Assembly (NCBI GenBank): GCA_017513445.1
Contig: JAFXFS010000001.1
Span: forward strand, 33,602-97,601
Direction: 5' to 3'
From: Bacteroidales bacterium
Lineage (GTDB): Bacteria; Bacteroidota; Bacteroidia; Bacteroidales; UBA932
DNA length: 64,000 bases
Under the pieces are notes generated by a model, which saw only the letters and a program-made list of their open reading frames with translations, had not been told where the DNA came from and ran no database searches. Positions within the stretch are counted from its first letter, which is position 1; the number at the start of each line of letters is the position of its first letter. Shown in pieces: positions 26,182-34,180 of this stretch. The translations under genes were made by a program, and so were the position numbers.

Positions 26182-26553
26182 ATGGAACGATCAATTATAA
26201 CAATCAGCGAGAATGGCAGAGTGAATATCCCAAGCGCTAATGTTTGGATGTCTGAAATGGAATTAGTGGAGTTGTTCGGGGTAATAGTCCCGACACTCCG
26301 AGCCGCCATTAGAGCAATATACAAGAGTGGAACGCTTTGTCCTGTAAGCACCCAACGATGCGATTTGGCTACCCCTGCAAGTTGGGCAACATTCTACAAT
26401 CTCGAAGTGGTTATTGCTCTTGCATTTAGGTTAAACACCTATGAGGCAAGCAGGATAAGGCAAAAGGTATTGGAGAGTTTATACCAGCGAAAAGAGAATG
26501 GAATAGACTTCTTGATATTGTTAGGGAATAATTCACATTTATATTACAACTAA
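26182..26553 (+). CDS. Unknown small protein downstream of integrase
   Basis: 123 residues starting two bases after the integrase stop, so translationally linked to it. The sequence has a helical pattern around residues 28-50 (SEMELVELFGVIVPTLRAAI) that looks like a helix-turn-helix, followed by a segment with AFRLNTYEASRIRQKVLESL. No catalytic motif is seen. A DNA-binding accessory factor for integration or excision would fit its position, but this is inference. Similar proteins beside Bacteroides integrases are known to me only as hypothetical. Confidence 0.6.
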   Translation: MERSIITISENGRVNIPSANVWMSEMELVELFGVIVPTLRAAIRAIYKSGTLCPVSTQRCDLATPASWATFYNLEVVIALAFRLNTYEASRIRQKVLESLYQRKENGIDFLILLGNNSHLYYN

Positions 26554-26686
26554 ATACTAATGTATAACCCCAACAATCTTATTGTTTAAGGTTACTTGAT
26601 TCATATTCCACATTGTACAAAGCGATAGTATATGAGCAAACCGAATAAAATTTTTGGCAATTCATTATTTATTTGAATCCTTTTTG

Positions 26687-26694
26687 TATCTTTG
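26687..26694 (+). promoter_or_regulatory. -7 promoter box (TATCTTTG) for the AbiE-type operon
   Basis: TATCTTTGC matches the full consensus. It overlaps the TTG at 26692 that would open the frame, which argues for the ATG at 26728 as the real start of the antitoxin gene. Confidence 0.6.
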
Positions 26695-26727
26695 CATTTG
26701 AAAAATCATCAAAATTTCAAAGGTAAT

Positions 26728-27336
26728 ATGACTAATGAATATTCAATAGATAGTACAACTCTTAGGCAACGTATAGAAGCGATGCCAGAGGATTGTATAC
26801 TGTTTCGTTCAGACTTTCCTGAATACCACACGGAGTTTGTGGGAAGTATTTTGTCTGAATTAACGACAGAAGGTGTACTTGTTAAAATTGCACATGGAAT
26901 ATATGCCAAGCCGAGAAAAAGTCGGTTCGGTATTGTGCTTCCTTCTGTTGATAAGGTAGTACAAGCAATTGCTGCTAGAGATAACGCAGAGGTATTGCCA
27001 TCAGGCATGACAGCTCTGAATGCATTAGGGCTATCGACTCAAGTACCGATGAATTACACCTTCCTAACTACCGGTAGTGAAAGAATTGTAAACTTATCCA
27101 ATAGGAAAGTGGTATTAAAACGTGGTGTGCCCAAGAACTTCTGCTATGGGACTCGCCTCATTTCTCTACTTGTTCAAGCTCTCAAGGCTCTGAAAAAAGA
27201 AAATGTAGGAGAAGATGAGCTAAATATAATCCAACAATTGGTATTGAGAGAAACGGACAAGGAGACACTTGTCAAAGATGTAGATATGATGCCTGCGTGG
27301 ATGAAACGAATTATAAAGCCAATGCTAACCGCTTAA
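26728..27336 (+). CDS. AbiEi-like antitoxin (DUF6088 family)
   Basis: About 202 residues from ATG 26728. The N-terminal region (TTLRQRIEAMPEDCILFRSD through VKIAHGIYAKPR) is the winged-helix start of AbiEi-type antitoxins, here the DUF6088 branch; the remainder (AEVLPSGMTALNALGLSTQVP) is the family's conserved core. In type IV toxin-antitoxin systems this protein represses its own promoter and counteracts the AbiEii nucleotidyltransferase, whose gene begins 14 bp downstream. Such pairs can abort phage infection or stabilise mobile elements. Confidence 0.82.
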   Translation: MTNEYSIDSTTLRQRIEAMPEDCILFRSDFPEYHTEFVGSILSELTTEGVLVKIAHGIYAKPRKSRFGIVLPSVDKVVQAIAARDNAEVLPSGMTALNALGLSTQVPMNYTFLTTGSERIVNLSNRKVVLKRGVPKNFCYGTRLISLLVQALKALKKENVGEDELNIIQQLVLRETDKETLVKDVDMMPAWMKRIIKPMLTA

Positions 27337-27350
27337 AAGAAACATAGATT

Positions 27351-28370
27351 ATGGGAAAATTGTGGTTAAACAATGAAATAGTAGACCGTTTGGCAATGTT
27401 GCAGCAGACAGAAGCCAGACATTCTGGTGTTAATCAAGTTGCTATAGAAAAGGACTGGTGGGTAACTGTTACGCTGAAGGCATTATTCCAAACAGATTGC
27501 CGTGATTCTTTGATATTCAAAGGCGGAACATCGTTGTCAAAAGGTTTTGGCATCATTGAGCGTTTTTCTGAAGATATTGACTTGGCAATTAGTCATTCGT
27601 TCTTTGGTATTGAGAAGACTGGTAAAAGTCAGCGTGAGAAATTACGCAAAATGTCACGAGCGTATATTCATAAGACCCTTTCTGCTCAATTAGATGCCCG
27701 TTTGAAAGAAATGGGAGTCTCTGGTTACAGTATAGAGAATGTTTCCCAAGTACAGGATAAAAATGGAGAATGGCGACCGATAGATTCAGACAAGGATCCT
27801 ACTGTAATCCTATTACACTATCCGTCAATTCTTGAAGATACTATCAATTATATTCCTCCACGTGTAAAGATTGAGATTAGTTGTCTTTCAATGGATGAAC
27901 CAACGGAATTACGACCAATTCGTTCTTTAATCGGTGAAAGTTTTGATGGCGAAGATACTGACGCAGAAAGTCTTGTTAGAACAGTAGTTCCTTCTCGCAC
28001 ATTCCTTGAAAAACTATTTCTTTTGGCGGAAGAATTCCAAAAAGAAAAACCTCGGAGCGTACGAATGTCACGACATCTGTATGACTTGGAAAAACTGATG
28101 GATACAGAGTATGGTAAAGAAGCGTTGTCGAATCGCGAACTTTATGATGCCATTATTGAACATCGTAAGGCTTATTATGCTTTGAAGTATGTAAACTATG
28201 ATTCACACACACCATCAACCATCAATTTTACGATACCAGAATCGGCTATGGAGGCGTGGCAAGATGACTATGCCGATATGAGACGGTTCTTCATCTATGG
28301 TGAATCTTTAGAGTTTGATGAACTTATGCAGAAAATGAGAGAGTTGCAAGAAAGAGTGAGGATTATGTAA
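27351..28370 (+). CDS. AbiEii/AbiGii-type nucleotidyltransferase toxin
   Basis: 339 residues. The nucleotidyltransferase motif is clear: LIFKGGTSLSKGFGIIERFSEDIDLAI near residues 58-84 holds the GG(T)S(x)xK loop and the metal-binding acidic pair in EDID. A later acidic helix-rich region (RPIRSLIGESFDGEDTD, SRTFLEKLFLLAEEFQ) is also typical. AbiEii toxins modify cellular targets such as tRNA by nucleotide transfer. Placed directly after its antitoxin. About 200 bp of gene-poor sequence separates it from gajA. Confidence 0.85.
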   Translation: MGKLWLNNEIVDRLAMLQQTEARHSGVNQVAIEKDWWVTVTLKALFQTDCRDSLIFKGGTSLSKGFGIIERFSEDIDLAISHSFFGIEKTGKSQREKLRKMSRAYIHKTLSAQLDARLKEMGVSGYSIENVSQVQDKNGEWRPIDSDKDPTVILLHYPSILEDTINYIPPRVKIEISCLSMDEPTELRPIRSLIGESFDGEDTDAESLVRTVVPSRTFLEKLFLLAEEFQKEKPRSVRMSRHLYDLEKLMDTEYGKEALSNRELYDAIIEHRKAYYALKYVNYDSHTPSTINFTIPESAMEAWQDDYADMRRFFIYGESLEFDELMQKMRELQERVRIM

Positions 28371-28572
28371 AGATTCCAACCACCGAACAAACCCGTACCA
28401 AATTACTGAAAATGTAAAAATCAAACTTGTAGGCAAACTTTGATAAAATACTTATCTCCTTCCTGAAGATGGAATTTACATTATTCCAACAGGATTTTGA
28501 AGCAATAAGAGATTATCAGAAAACTATGGTGAAACTACATATGTCTTAAACGAATAATAATACGAATTATAT

Positions 28573-30780
28573 ATGAAAATACAGTCTGTTCATATTAGAA
28601 ATTACCGAAAATTAAAAAATTGTCATATAGACTTTGGAGAAAAGGAAACTGTTTTCGTTGGTGCTAATAATAGTGGCAAGACTTCTGCTATTAGTGCTAT
28701 TGTTTGGTTTCTAAAGAATACAGATAGATTCACTTTAAAAGAGTTCACCGCAACCAATTGGGCATCAATTAATAAAATTGGTGATAAATGGCTCGAACAT
28801 GATTCTGTAGATGAAGCATTACTGAGTTCTCACCAATGGGATAACATTGTACCATCAATGGATGTATGGATAAATGTGGAAGATGGAGAACAGTATCGAG
28901 TGAATCACTTAATACCATCGCTTAGTTCTTGGGATGGTAAAAAGGTTGGTGTCCGTGGACAATATGAGCCCAAGGATGTAACAAAACTCTACACAGTTTA
29001 TAAGGAAGCCAAGATGAAGGCAAAAACTTTAGAGGGTACTGAAGAATGGAAAAAAGCTGGTTCTCCTGAATTATATCCCAAAAATTTATGCGATTTTTTA
29101 GGTAAAGGCTCAAACCTTAGAGAGTATTTCGATGTGAAATACTATATCATAGATCCGGCTCTTGATCCTGATAACGAAGACGAAGTGCAAATAACACCAG
29201 ACAATGAGATAGGCAACAACCCACTTGACGGACTAATTAAAGTAGATACCATATTGGCTTCAAGAGATTTCTCTGATCCGGAAGGGCAAACAGACAGTGA
29301 TATAGATACGTTGTCGAAACAGTTCCAACAATACTATAAGAGTAGTGACCAAGAAGATGAAGAATTGACATGTGAAGGGTTGAAACTTCTTGGAGATATT
29401 GTAACAGCGAACAAAACATACGATGAAAAATTAAAAAAGACTTTTGAGGTTCCTGTCGGCGAGTTGAGGAACATCAATTATCCTGGGTTCCAGAATCCAG
29501 AGATAAAAATACGAAGTAAAATTCAGATTGAGGAAGCCATAAAACATGACTCAGCAGTTCAATTCTCTATTCAAGGTATGGAAGAACTTGTACTTCCAGA
29601 GAAATATAATGGTCTTGGTTATCGGAATCTTATCTCTATTTATTTGAAACTGATAGACTTCAGAGAAAAATGGCTGAAGGCACTAACTGATGGAGAAAAT
29701 ATAGAACCTATTCATTTAGTATTTGTAGAAGAACCTGAAGCACACCTACATGCTCAGGCGCAACAAGTGTTTGTAAAGAAAGCATTTGAAGCCCTGTGCA
29801 ATAATGAACTAATAAAAAAGCATCCTTGGTTAAAAACGCAGCTTGTGTTAAGCACACATTCAAATCACGTTGTAAATGAACTTGACCTAAATTGTATGCG
29901 CTATTTTAAGCGAGTGATAGATGGCAATGATAATAAAATACCTATCTCAAAAGTCGTAAACTTATCGAGTACGTTTGGAAAAAATGAAGAAGAAACTAAA
30001 CAGTTTGTGACGAGGTATATACGTTTAACTCACTGCGATATATTCTTTTCGGATGCTGTTGTTTTGGTTGAAGGTCCAGCGGAAAAGATACTTGTCCCCA
30101 GCTTTCTCGTAAAAGCTGGATTAGATTCTTATTATATTTCTGTCATAGAAGTGAATGGCCGTCATGCACATAGTTTCCGTAAACTTATTGAAAAGATTGG
30201 AATTGCAACCTTGATTGTGACGGATATAGATGCGACTGAAACAAAAGTAGGAGAAGACGGGAAAGAAAGACATCCGTCCGTGCTTACAGCCAAAGGGAAA
30301 GGTTATAAAACAGGTAACCCTTCAATTAAAAGTTGGCTTTCAGGAAAAGAACAAATCGACGATTTGTTGGTACTGGATGGAAAAGAAAAGCTTGTAAATA
30401 ATGTAAGAATAGCATTCCAAACACCAGTGAACGTCAAGTGGGATAAGAATAAAGATGACTTGACTGAAGTATGTCCCTACACATTTGAAGATGCATTGAT
30501 ATTTACTAATCTTGAATTATTTCGACAAGAAGGATTAAAGAAAATGGGTGCTATTACCACAATAGCGAATCTGTTGAGACATAGTGATTCTGCTAATGAA
30601 TTACAAAATAAAATATTTGAAAAATTAGAAAGCAAAAGTGGTTTTCAGAAGGCGGACTTTGCTATTTCTCTGCTATATAAAGACGATTTTGCCGATTTAA
30701 TTGCCCCAGTATATATTCAGGAAGGTCTTGAGTGGATGAAGTCATATTTAGATTCTAATGGTAACAAAAATGGAGAATAA
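28573..30780 (+). CDS. gajA: GajA-like OLD-family ATPase/TOPRIM nuclease (Gabija)
   Basis: 735 residues. N-terminal ABC/SMC-type ATPase: Walker A GANNSGKT at residues 30-37, and a Walker B/H-loop region VFVEEPEAHLHAQ near 390 followed by STHSNHV. C-terminal TOPRIM: VVLVEGPAEKIL (catalytic Glu) near 500 and LIVTDIDATE (DxD) near 550. This is the OLD class 2 layout. Together with the overlapping UvrD-type helicase gene it forms the Gabija anti-phage pair, in which GajA nicks DNA when nucleotide pools fall. It is longer than the Bacillus reference (about 580 residues), so it is a diverged member. Confidence 0.88.
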   Translation: MKIQSVHIRNYRKLKNCHIDFGEKETVFVGANNSGKTSAISAIVWFLKNTDRFTLKEFTATNWASINKIGDKWLEHDSVDEALLSSHQWDNIVPSMDVWINVEDGEQYRVNHLIPSLSSWDGKKVGVRGQYEPKDVTKLYTVYKEAKMKAKTLEGTEEWKKAGSPELYPKNLCDFLGKGSNLREYFDVKYYIIDPALDPDNEDEVQITPDNEIGNNPLDGLIKVDTILASRDFSDPEGQTDSDIDTLSKQFQQYYKSSDQEDEELTCEGLKLLGDIVTANKTYDEKLKKTFEVPVGELRNINYPGFQNPEIKIRSKIQIEEAIKHDSAVQFSIQGMEELVLPEKYNGLGYRNLISIYLKLIDFREKWLKALTDGENIEPIHLVFVEEPEAHLHAQAQQVFVKKAFEALCNNELIKKHPWLKTQLVLSTHSNHVVNELDLNCMRYFKRVIDGNDNKIPISKVVNLSSTFGKNEEETKQFVTRYIRLTHCDIFFSDAVVLVEGPAEKILVPSFLVKAGLDSYYISVIEVNGRHAHSFRKLIEKIGIATLIVTDIDATETKVGEDGKERHPSVLTAKGKGYKTGNPSIKSWLSGKEQIDDLLVLDGKEKLVNNVRIAFQTPVNVKWDKNKDDLTEVCPYTFEDALIFTNLELFRQEGLKKMGAITTIANLLRHSDSANELQNKIFEKLESKSGFQKADFAISLLYKDDFADLIAPVYIQEGLEWMKSYLDSNGNKNGE

Positions 30781-32608
30781 TATAGATTTTCAAGTAGATG
30801 AGACACTGGAAAAGTGTATTCTTTCAACACCGCGTAAAAGTTTCTTTCTTTTTGCAGGAGCTGGTTCAGGGAAGACTTACTCTTTGGTTCTTCTTTTGAA
30901 AAAAATACATAATAGTATTGGAAAAGACCTTCTGTCGCAAGGAAAGAATGTCGCTGTTATTACCTTTACTAATGCTGCCACAGATGAGATAATCAATCGT
31001 TTGGATTATAGTCCCATTTTCCATATTTCAACAATTCATAGTTTTGTTTGGGATGTTATAAAGCATTATCAGGCAGATATTAAAAGATTGTATTGTTTTT
31101 ATATTGAAGAAGATTTAAAAGTGTTGGGAAAGAAGTTAGAAGACACCAAAAATAAGACTACCAAAACATATTTTTCCAATGTGGAAAAATATGAGTATCA
31201 AAAAGAGAGACTAGCAAAAGCACAAACTATAGAAAAGTTTGTATATAACCCCAATGGAAGTAACCCAGAATATAATGCATTAAAACATGCTGATGTTATT
31301 AAGATATCAGCACAAATGATAATGGCTAATCCGATGCTGCAGTGTATTATAGCACAGCGTTACCCGATTCTCTTAATCGATGAAAGTCAAGATACAAAAA
31401 AAGAGCTGGTAGATGCATTTTTTAAGATACAAGAAAATTTTGCAAGTATCTTTACATTGGGGCTTATAGGTGATCAAAAACAGCGAATCTATACAGACGG
31501 CAAAGACAATATGCTAAGTATTATTCCCAAAGATTGGGAAAAGCCTGTAAAGAAAATGAATTACCGTTGTGCGAAGCGAATAATCCAGTTGGCTAACACT
31601 ATTGGAAAGGATATTGATATTCATGCAGAACAAAATCCACGTGAAGATGCTAATGATGGTTTTGTTCGACTTTTTGTAGTGCAACAACATGAAGGTATAA
31701 ACAAAGATGAAGTGGAGCAAACCATAATGAAGATTATGAGTAAGGATGCTGAAGATGAAAAATGGACGGGCATAGACGCTGATGTAAAAATACTGACACT
31801 TGAACATATGATGGCTGCCCGAAGACTAGGGTTTGATAGTTTTTTTGCCCCATTTAATAAAGTCTCAAAATATCAAATGACATTCCTTCAAGGTGCTGTA
31901 CCAGAAATAGATTTTTTCACCAAGATCATACTCCCCATTGCTGAATCCATGAAAGGCGATGGACGTGTTGCATTAGAAATTCTGAAAGAATACTCTCCTT
32001 TATTGAGTAAGCAGAATACTGAGAAGCCATATGAACTTTATTTGAAATGCAGAGAAAAAGCGGTAGATGTTGCATCTATGGTAAATGAGAATAAAACCAT
32101 ACGTGAAATAGTTAAAATAATATCTGACTCTCAACTAATAAATCTCCCTAATGTGGTTGATAGAGCTAGTAATTTAGTTAGTGATGATGTAAAGGAGTCA
32201 GATGATGAAGAGTTGACAGCTTGGGTCAATACAATGGATTTACCTATAGAAGTAATAAGAAAATATGATGATTATGTGAATCATAGAACTAGATTTGACA
32301 CACATCAGGGAGTTAAGGGCTTAGAATTTGATAGAGTGTTGGTTATTATAGATGATTCCGAAGCAAAAGGTTTTATGTTTAGTTATGACAAACTATTTGG
32401 TGTCAAAAATTTATCAGAAACGGATATAAATAATATGGCGGAAGGAAAAGAAACATCTATCAATCGTACACAAAGATTATTTTATGTTACTTGTACCCGT
32501 GCAAAAAAATCATTGGCAGTTGTAATGTACACTAATAACCCTGAGAAAGTTAAAGAAGAAGTCATTCAAAAAGGTTGGTTTAAAGAGGAAGAGATTGTGA
32601 CAATTTAG
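30758..32608 (+). CDS. gajB: GajB-like UvrD/PcrA-family helicase (Gabija)
   Basis: 616 residues (an internal ATG at 30770 is an alternative start). Superfamily 1 helicase motifs: FLFAGAGSGKTYSL (Walker A, 33-40), VITFTNAATDEI (Ia), PILLIDESQDTKKELV (II), GLIGDQKQRIY (III), NYRCAKRI (IV), THQGVKGLEFDRVLVI (V) and RLFYVTCTRAKKSLAV (VI). The 23-bp overlap with gajA shows translational coupling. In Gabija, GajB binds the GajA tetramer and senses DNA termini or hydrolyses nucleotides. Longer than the usual 500 residues. A strong terminator follows. Confidence 0.88.
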   Translation: MVTKMENNIDFQVDETLEKCILSTPRKSFFLFAGAGSGKTYSLVLLLKKIHNSIGKDLLSQGKNVAVITFTNAATDEIINRLDYSPIFHISTIHSFVWDVIKHYQADIKRLYCFYIEEDLKVLGKKLEDTKNKTTKTYFSNVEKYEYQKERLAKAQTIEKFVYNPNGSNPEYNALKHADVIKISAQMIMANPMLQCIIAQRYPILLIDESQDTKKELVDAFFKIQENFASIFTLGLIGDQKQRIYTDGKDNMLSIIPKDWEKPVKKMNYRCAKRIIQLANTIGKDIDIHAEQNPREDANDGFVRLFVVQQHEGINKDEVEQTIMKIMSKDAEDEKWTGIDADVKILTLEHMMAARRLGFDSFFAPFNKVSKYQMTFLQGAVPEIDFFTKIILPIAESMKGDGRVALEILKEYSPLLSKQNTEKPYELYLKCREKAVDVASMVNENKTIREIVKIISDSQLINLPNVVDRASNLVSDDVKESDDEELTAWVNTMDLPIEVIRKYDDYVNHRTRFDTHQGVKGLEFDRVLVIIDDSEAKGFMFSYDKLFGVKNLSETDINNMAEGKETSINRTQRLFYVTCTRAKKSLAVVMYTNNPEKVKEEVIQKGWFKEEEIVTI

Positions 32609-32625
32609 TGCCCATTGTAATAATA

Positions 32626-32666
32626 AATTCGGCGTTCACCCTCAATAAGTGAACGCCGAATTATTA
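32626..32666. terminator. Strong terminator after gajB
   Basis: A perfect 14-bp inverted repeat, AATTCGGCGTTCAC at 32626-32639 with GTGAACGCCGAATT at 32649-32662, nine-base loop. Flanked by AT-rich runs on both sides, so it may act in both directions; the Res remnant ends against it from the other side. Confidence 0.85.
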
Positions 32667-32845
32667 TTATCCTATTGTATTCATGCCATCTATCAAGTCT
32701 TGATAGGTAGCCACCTTGTGGTACTTCTTATTGGCTGTGGAGATGGAGTTGAAAGTTTCTCCGCACAGTCAATTTTGACTCGCTCGATGGCAGACAAGTC
32801 CATCGACGACATTGAGCCTTTGGTCTCGGCTACGAAGAAGATGTG
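32667..32845 (-). pseudogene. Remnant of a type III restriction enzyme Res subunit (C-terminus)
   Basis: The minus strand encodes [20 protein letters not shown], then [11 protein letters not shown], then after a one-base frameshift [20 protein letters not shown] ending in a stop at 32667. The phrase [10 protein letters not shown] with a following KYHKV is the C-terminal end of type III Res (helicase/nuclease) subunits, including part of its nuclease domain. The reading frame breaks within AAACTTTCAAC, where restoring one T gives KLFNS. A stop codon lies directly before the conserved part. Nothing else of the gene or of a Mod subunit remains. Confidence 0.75.
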
Positions 32846-32993
32846 CTAACCTTCTTAATGGACCAATTGGGAACAAAGTTGCTTATTGAGAATGCGAAGG
32901 AAGAAATTAATTAACCTATTACGCAATGGGGTACTCTTAATTCACATTATCTTTGTTTGCTATATTATAGTAGGTAATACTTTTGTAGTATAC

Positions 32994-33797
32994 TTATTCT
33001 ATACTTTTAAACTGTGTTTTAAGCTCATTATAATCGAACACATAAATATCAATATCAGGCGCAATTGATTGATAGTATTCTTTGATATTTTTACTAACTG
33101 CATCAGTATATTTTTCCAAAACAAATACAATTATAATGTGTGGATTCTTTTTTAAAAGATTCTCCTTATATCTAAGAACTTGCTGATATGTATCTCTTAA
33201 TCTATTAATGGTAATATTATTCTTTATATACTTACACTCAACAAGATATATTCTATCACTAATTGCACCTATTGCATCATACCTATATTTGCCAATTTTT
33301 ACTTCCTCTGTAAACTTTGTATTGTAAATTGTATTTAACTTTTGTATTGCTAAATGAGCTGAGTTTTCTGCAGAAAACGCTAATGCACAAATATTTGATT
33401 TCTCGTTTTTAATAACTTCTTCAGAATCCTCTATATTTATGGGCATTTGCTCTTCGTATTTAGAATTCTCTGTTGCCTCGCTTAAATATTTTGCTTTACG
33501 TTCTGCGTTTGTGAGTTTGACAAAATTATCCTCATTCTTAAAATCGGTAGGACCATACAATTTCTCATGATGATAGCAAACCAATAATACAAAAACAACG
33601 AAAATGACTACAGGGAAGATAATAATAAACCAAATAAATGGTAGTCGTTCTTCAGCACCATTTAGTTTATCTAGCCCAATGGAGAATACAAGCCCAGCTA
33701 TCAAATAGCATATAGTAACAAATAACGCAATTACTCCAAGAGGATTTCTTAAAAAATTCTTTATATTATCCTTGTTTAGCATAGTTTCTACATCCAT
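32994..33797 (-). CDS. Two-TM protein with PD-(D/E)xK nuclease-like domain
   Basis: 267 residues. Two hydrophobic segments near residues 17-39 (LGVIALFVTICYLIAGLVFS) and 50-72 (FIWFIIIFPVVIFVVFVLLV) place it in the inner membrane. The C-terminal part carries YRYDAIGAISDRIYLVECKY: an Asp, then the ExK of a PD-(D/E)xK restriction-like fold, followed by NRLRDTYQQVLRYKENL. I do not recognise a named family. Inside a defence cluster, a membrane-anchored nuclease could act as an effector (inference). A full-consensus promoter box (GTAATTTTGC) lies at 33816-33825. Low GC, unlike the RM operon beside it. Confidence 0.7.
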   Translation of the reverse strand: MDVETMLNKDNIKNFLRNPLGVIALFVTICYLIAGLVFSIGLDKLNGAEERLPFIWFIIIFPVVIFVVFVLLVCYHHEKLYGPTDFKNEDNFVKLTNAERKAKYLSEATENSKYEEQMPINIEDSEEVIKNEKSNICALAFSAENSAHLAIQKLNTIYNTKFTEEVKIGKYRYDAIGAISDRIYLVECKYIKNNITINRLRDTYQQVLRYKENLLKKNPHIIIVFVLEKYTDAVSKNIKEYYQSIAPDIDIYVFDYNELKTQFKSIE

Positions 33798-33816
33798 TAT
33801 TCTTTTATGTTTTCTG

Positions 33817-33824
33817 CAAAATTA
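33817..33824 (-). promoter_or_regulatory. -7 promoter box (TAATTTTG) for the TM-nuclease gene
   Basis: The minus strand reads GTAATTTTGCAG; the same 12 bases occur at 39456-39467 inside the invertible segment. Confidence 0.55.
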
Positions 33825-33865
33825 CTTATAATTTCTCAAATCTGTAATTTTCAATTGAGAATAAT

Positions 33866-33873
33866 TATCTTTG
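33866..33873 (+). promoter_or_regulatory. -7 promoter box (TATCTTTG) for the 74-residue gene
   Basis: TATCTTTGC, divergent from the TM-nuclease promoter. It overlaps the TTG at 33871, so translation must begin later, at ATG 33904 or 33910. Confidence 0.55.
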
Positions 33874-33903
33874 CGGAACTATAACAATAATTTTATTAGT
33901 GAA

Positions 33904-34128
33904 ATGGATATGAATAATATGCAAAAGACACCGGAACAACAGATAGATGATGCAGTAAAAGTTTCAAAGGCGCTATTTTTACCTATAGCCAGAAACTCAC
34001 AAGAAGCAGAGAATATTGAACGGAATATAGAAGCCGCAGGAGATCATTTGAAATCTTTAGCTGCTATTGTTAATGATGCAAATTTATTCAAGGCTCTGTT
34101 TTATGAGATGATGTCTAAGATGAGATAA
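33904..34128 (+). CDS. Small hypothetical protein
   Basis: 74 residues from ATG 33904 (ATG 33910 also possible). Soluble and helical, with QIDDAVKVSKALFLPIARNS and ENIERNIEAAGDHLKSLAAI. No known domain recognised. It has its own promoter and a hairpin that includes its stop codon, so it looks like a genuine single gene. Divergent from the TM-nuclease gene. It could be a regulator or an immunity/antitoxin partner, but nothing in the sequence shows that. Confidence 0.55.
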   Translation: MDMNNMQKTPEQQIDDAVKVSKALFLPIARNSQEAENIERNIEAAGDHLKSLAAIVNDANLFKALFYEMMSKMR

Positions 34129-34163
34129 CTAAATAGCCTATGTGGTCGCAGGCTATTTAGTTA
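34126..34163. terminator. Inverted repeat between convergent genes, probable terminator
   Basis: TAACTAAATAGCCT and AGGCTATTTAGTTA form a perfect 14-bp stem with a ten-base loop between the 74-residue gene and the convergent helicase gene. It has no clear T-run on either side. Confidence 0.6.
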
Positions 34164-34180
34164 TAAAGGTTCTGAAATTA

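Noticed and set aside
28469..28549. 27-codon open frame between the AbiEii gene and gajA
   Set aside because: Too short, no promoter box or family resemblance; perhaps a decayed gene fragment but not supportable.
32649..32849. Plus-strand open frame over the Res remnant
   Set aside because: The minus strand carries the recognisable protein; the plus-strand frame is its shadow.
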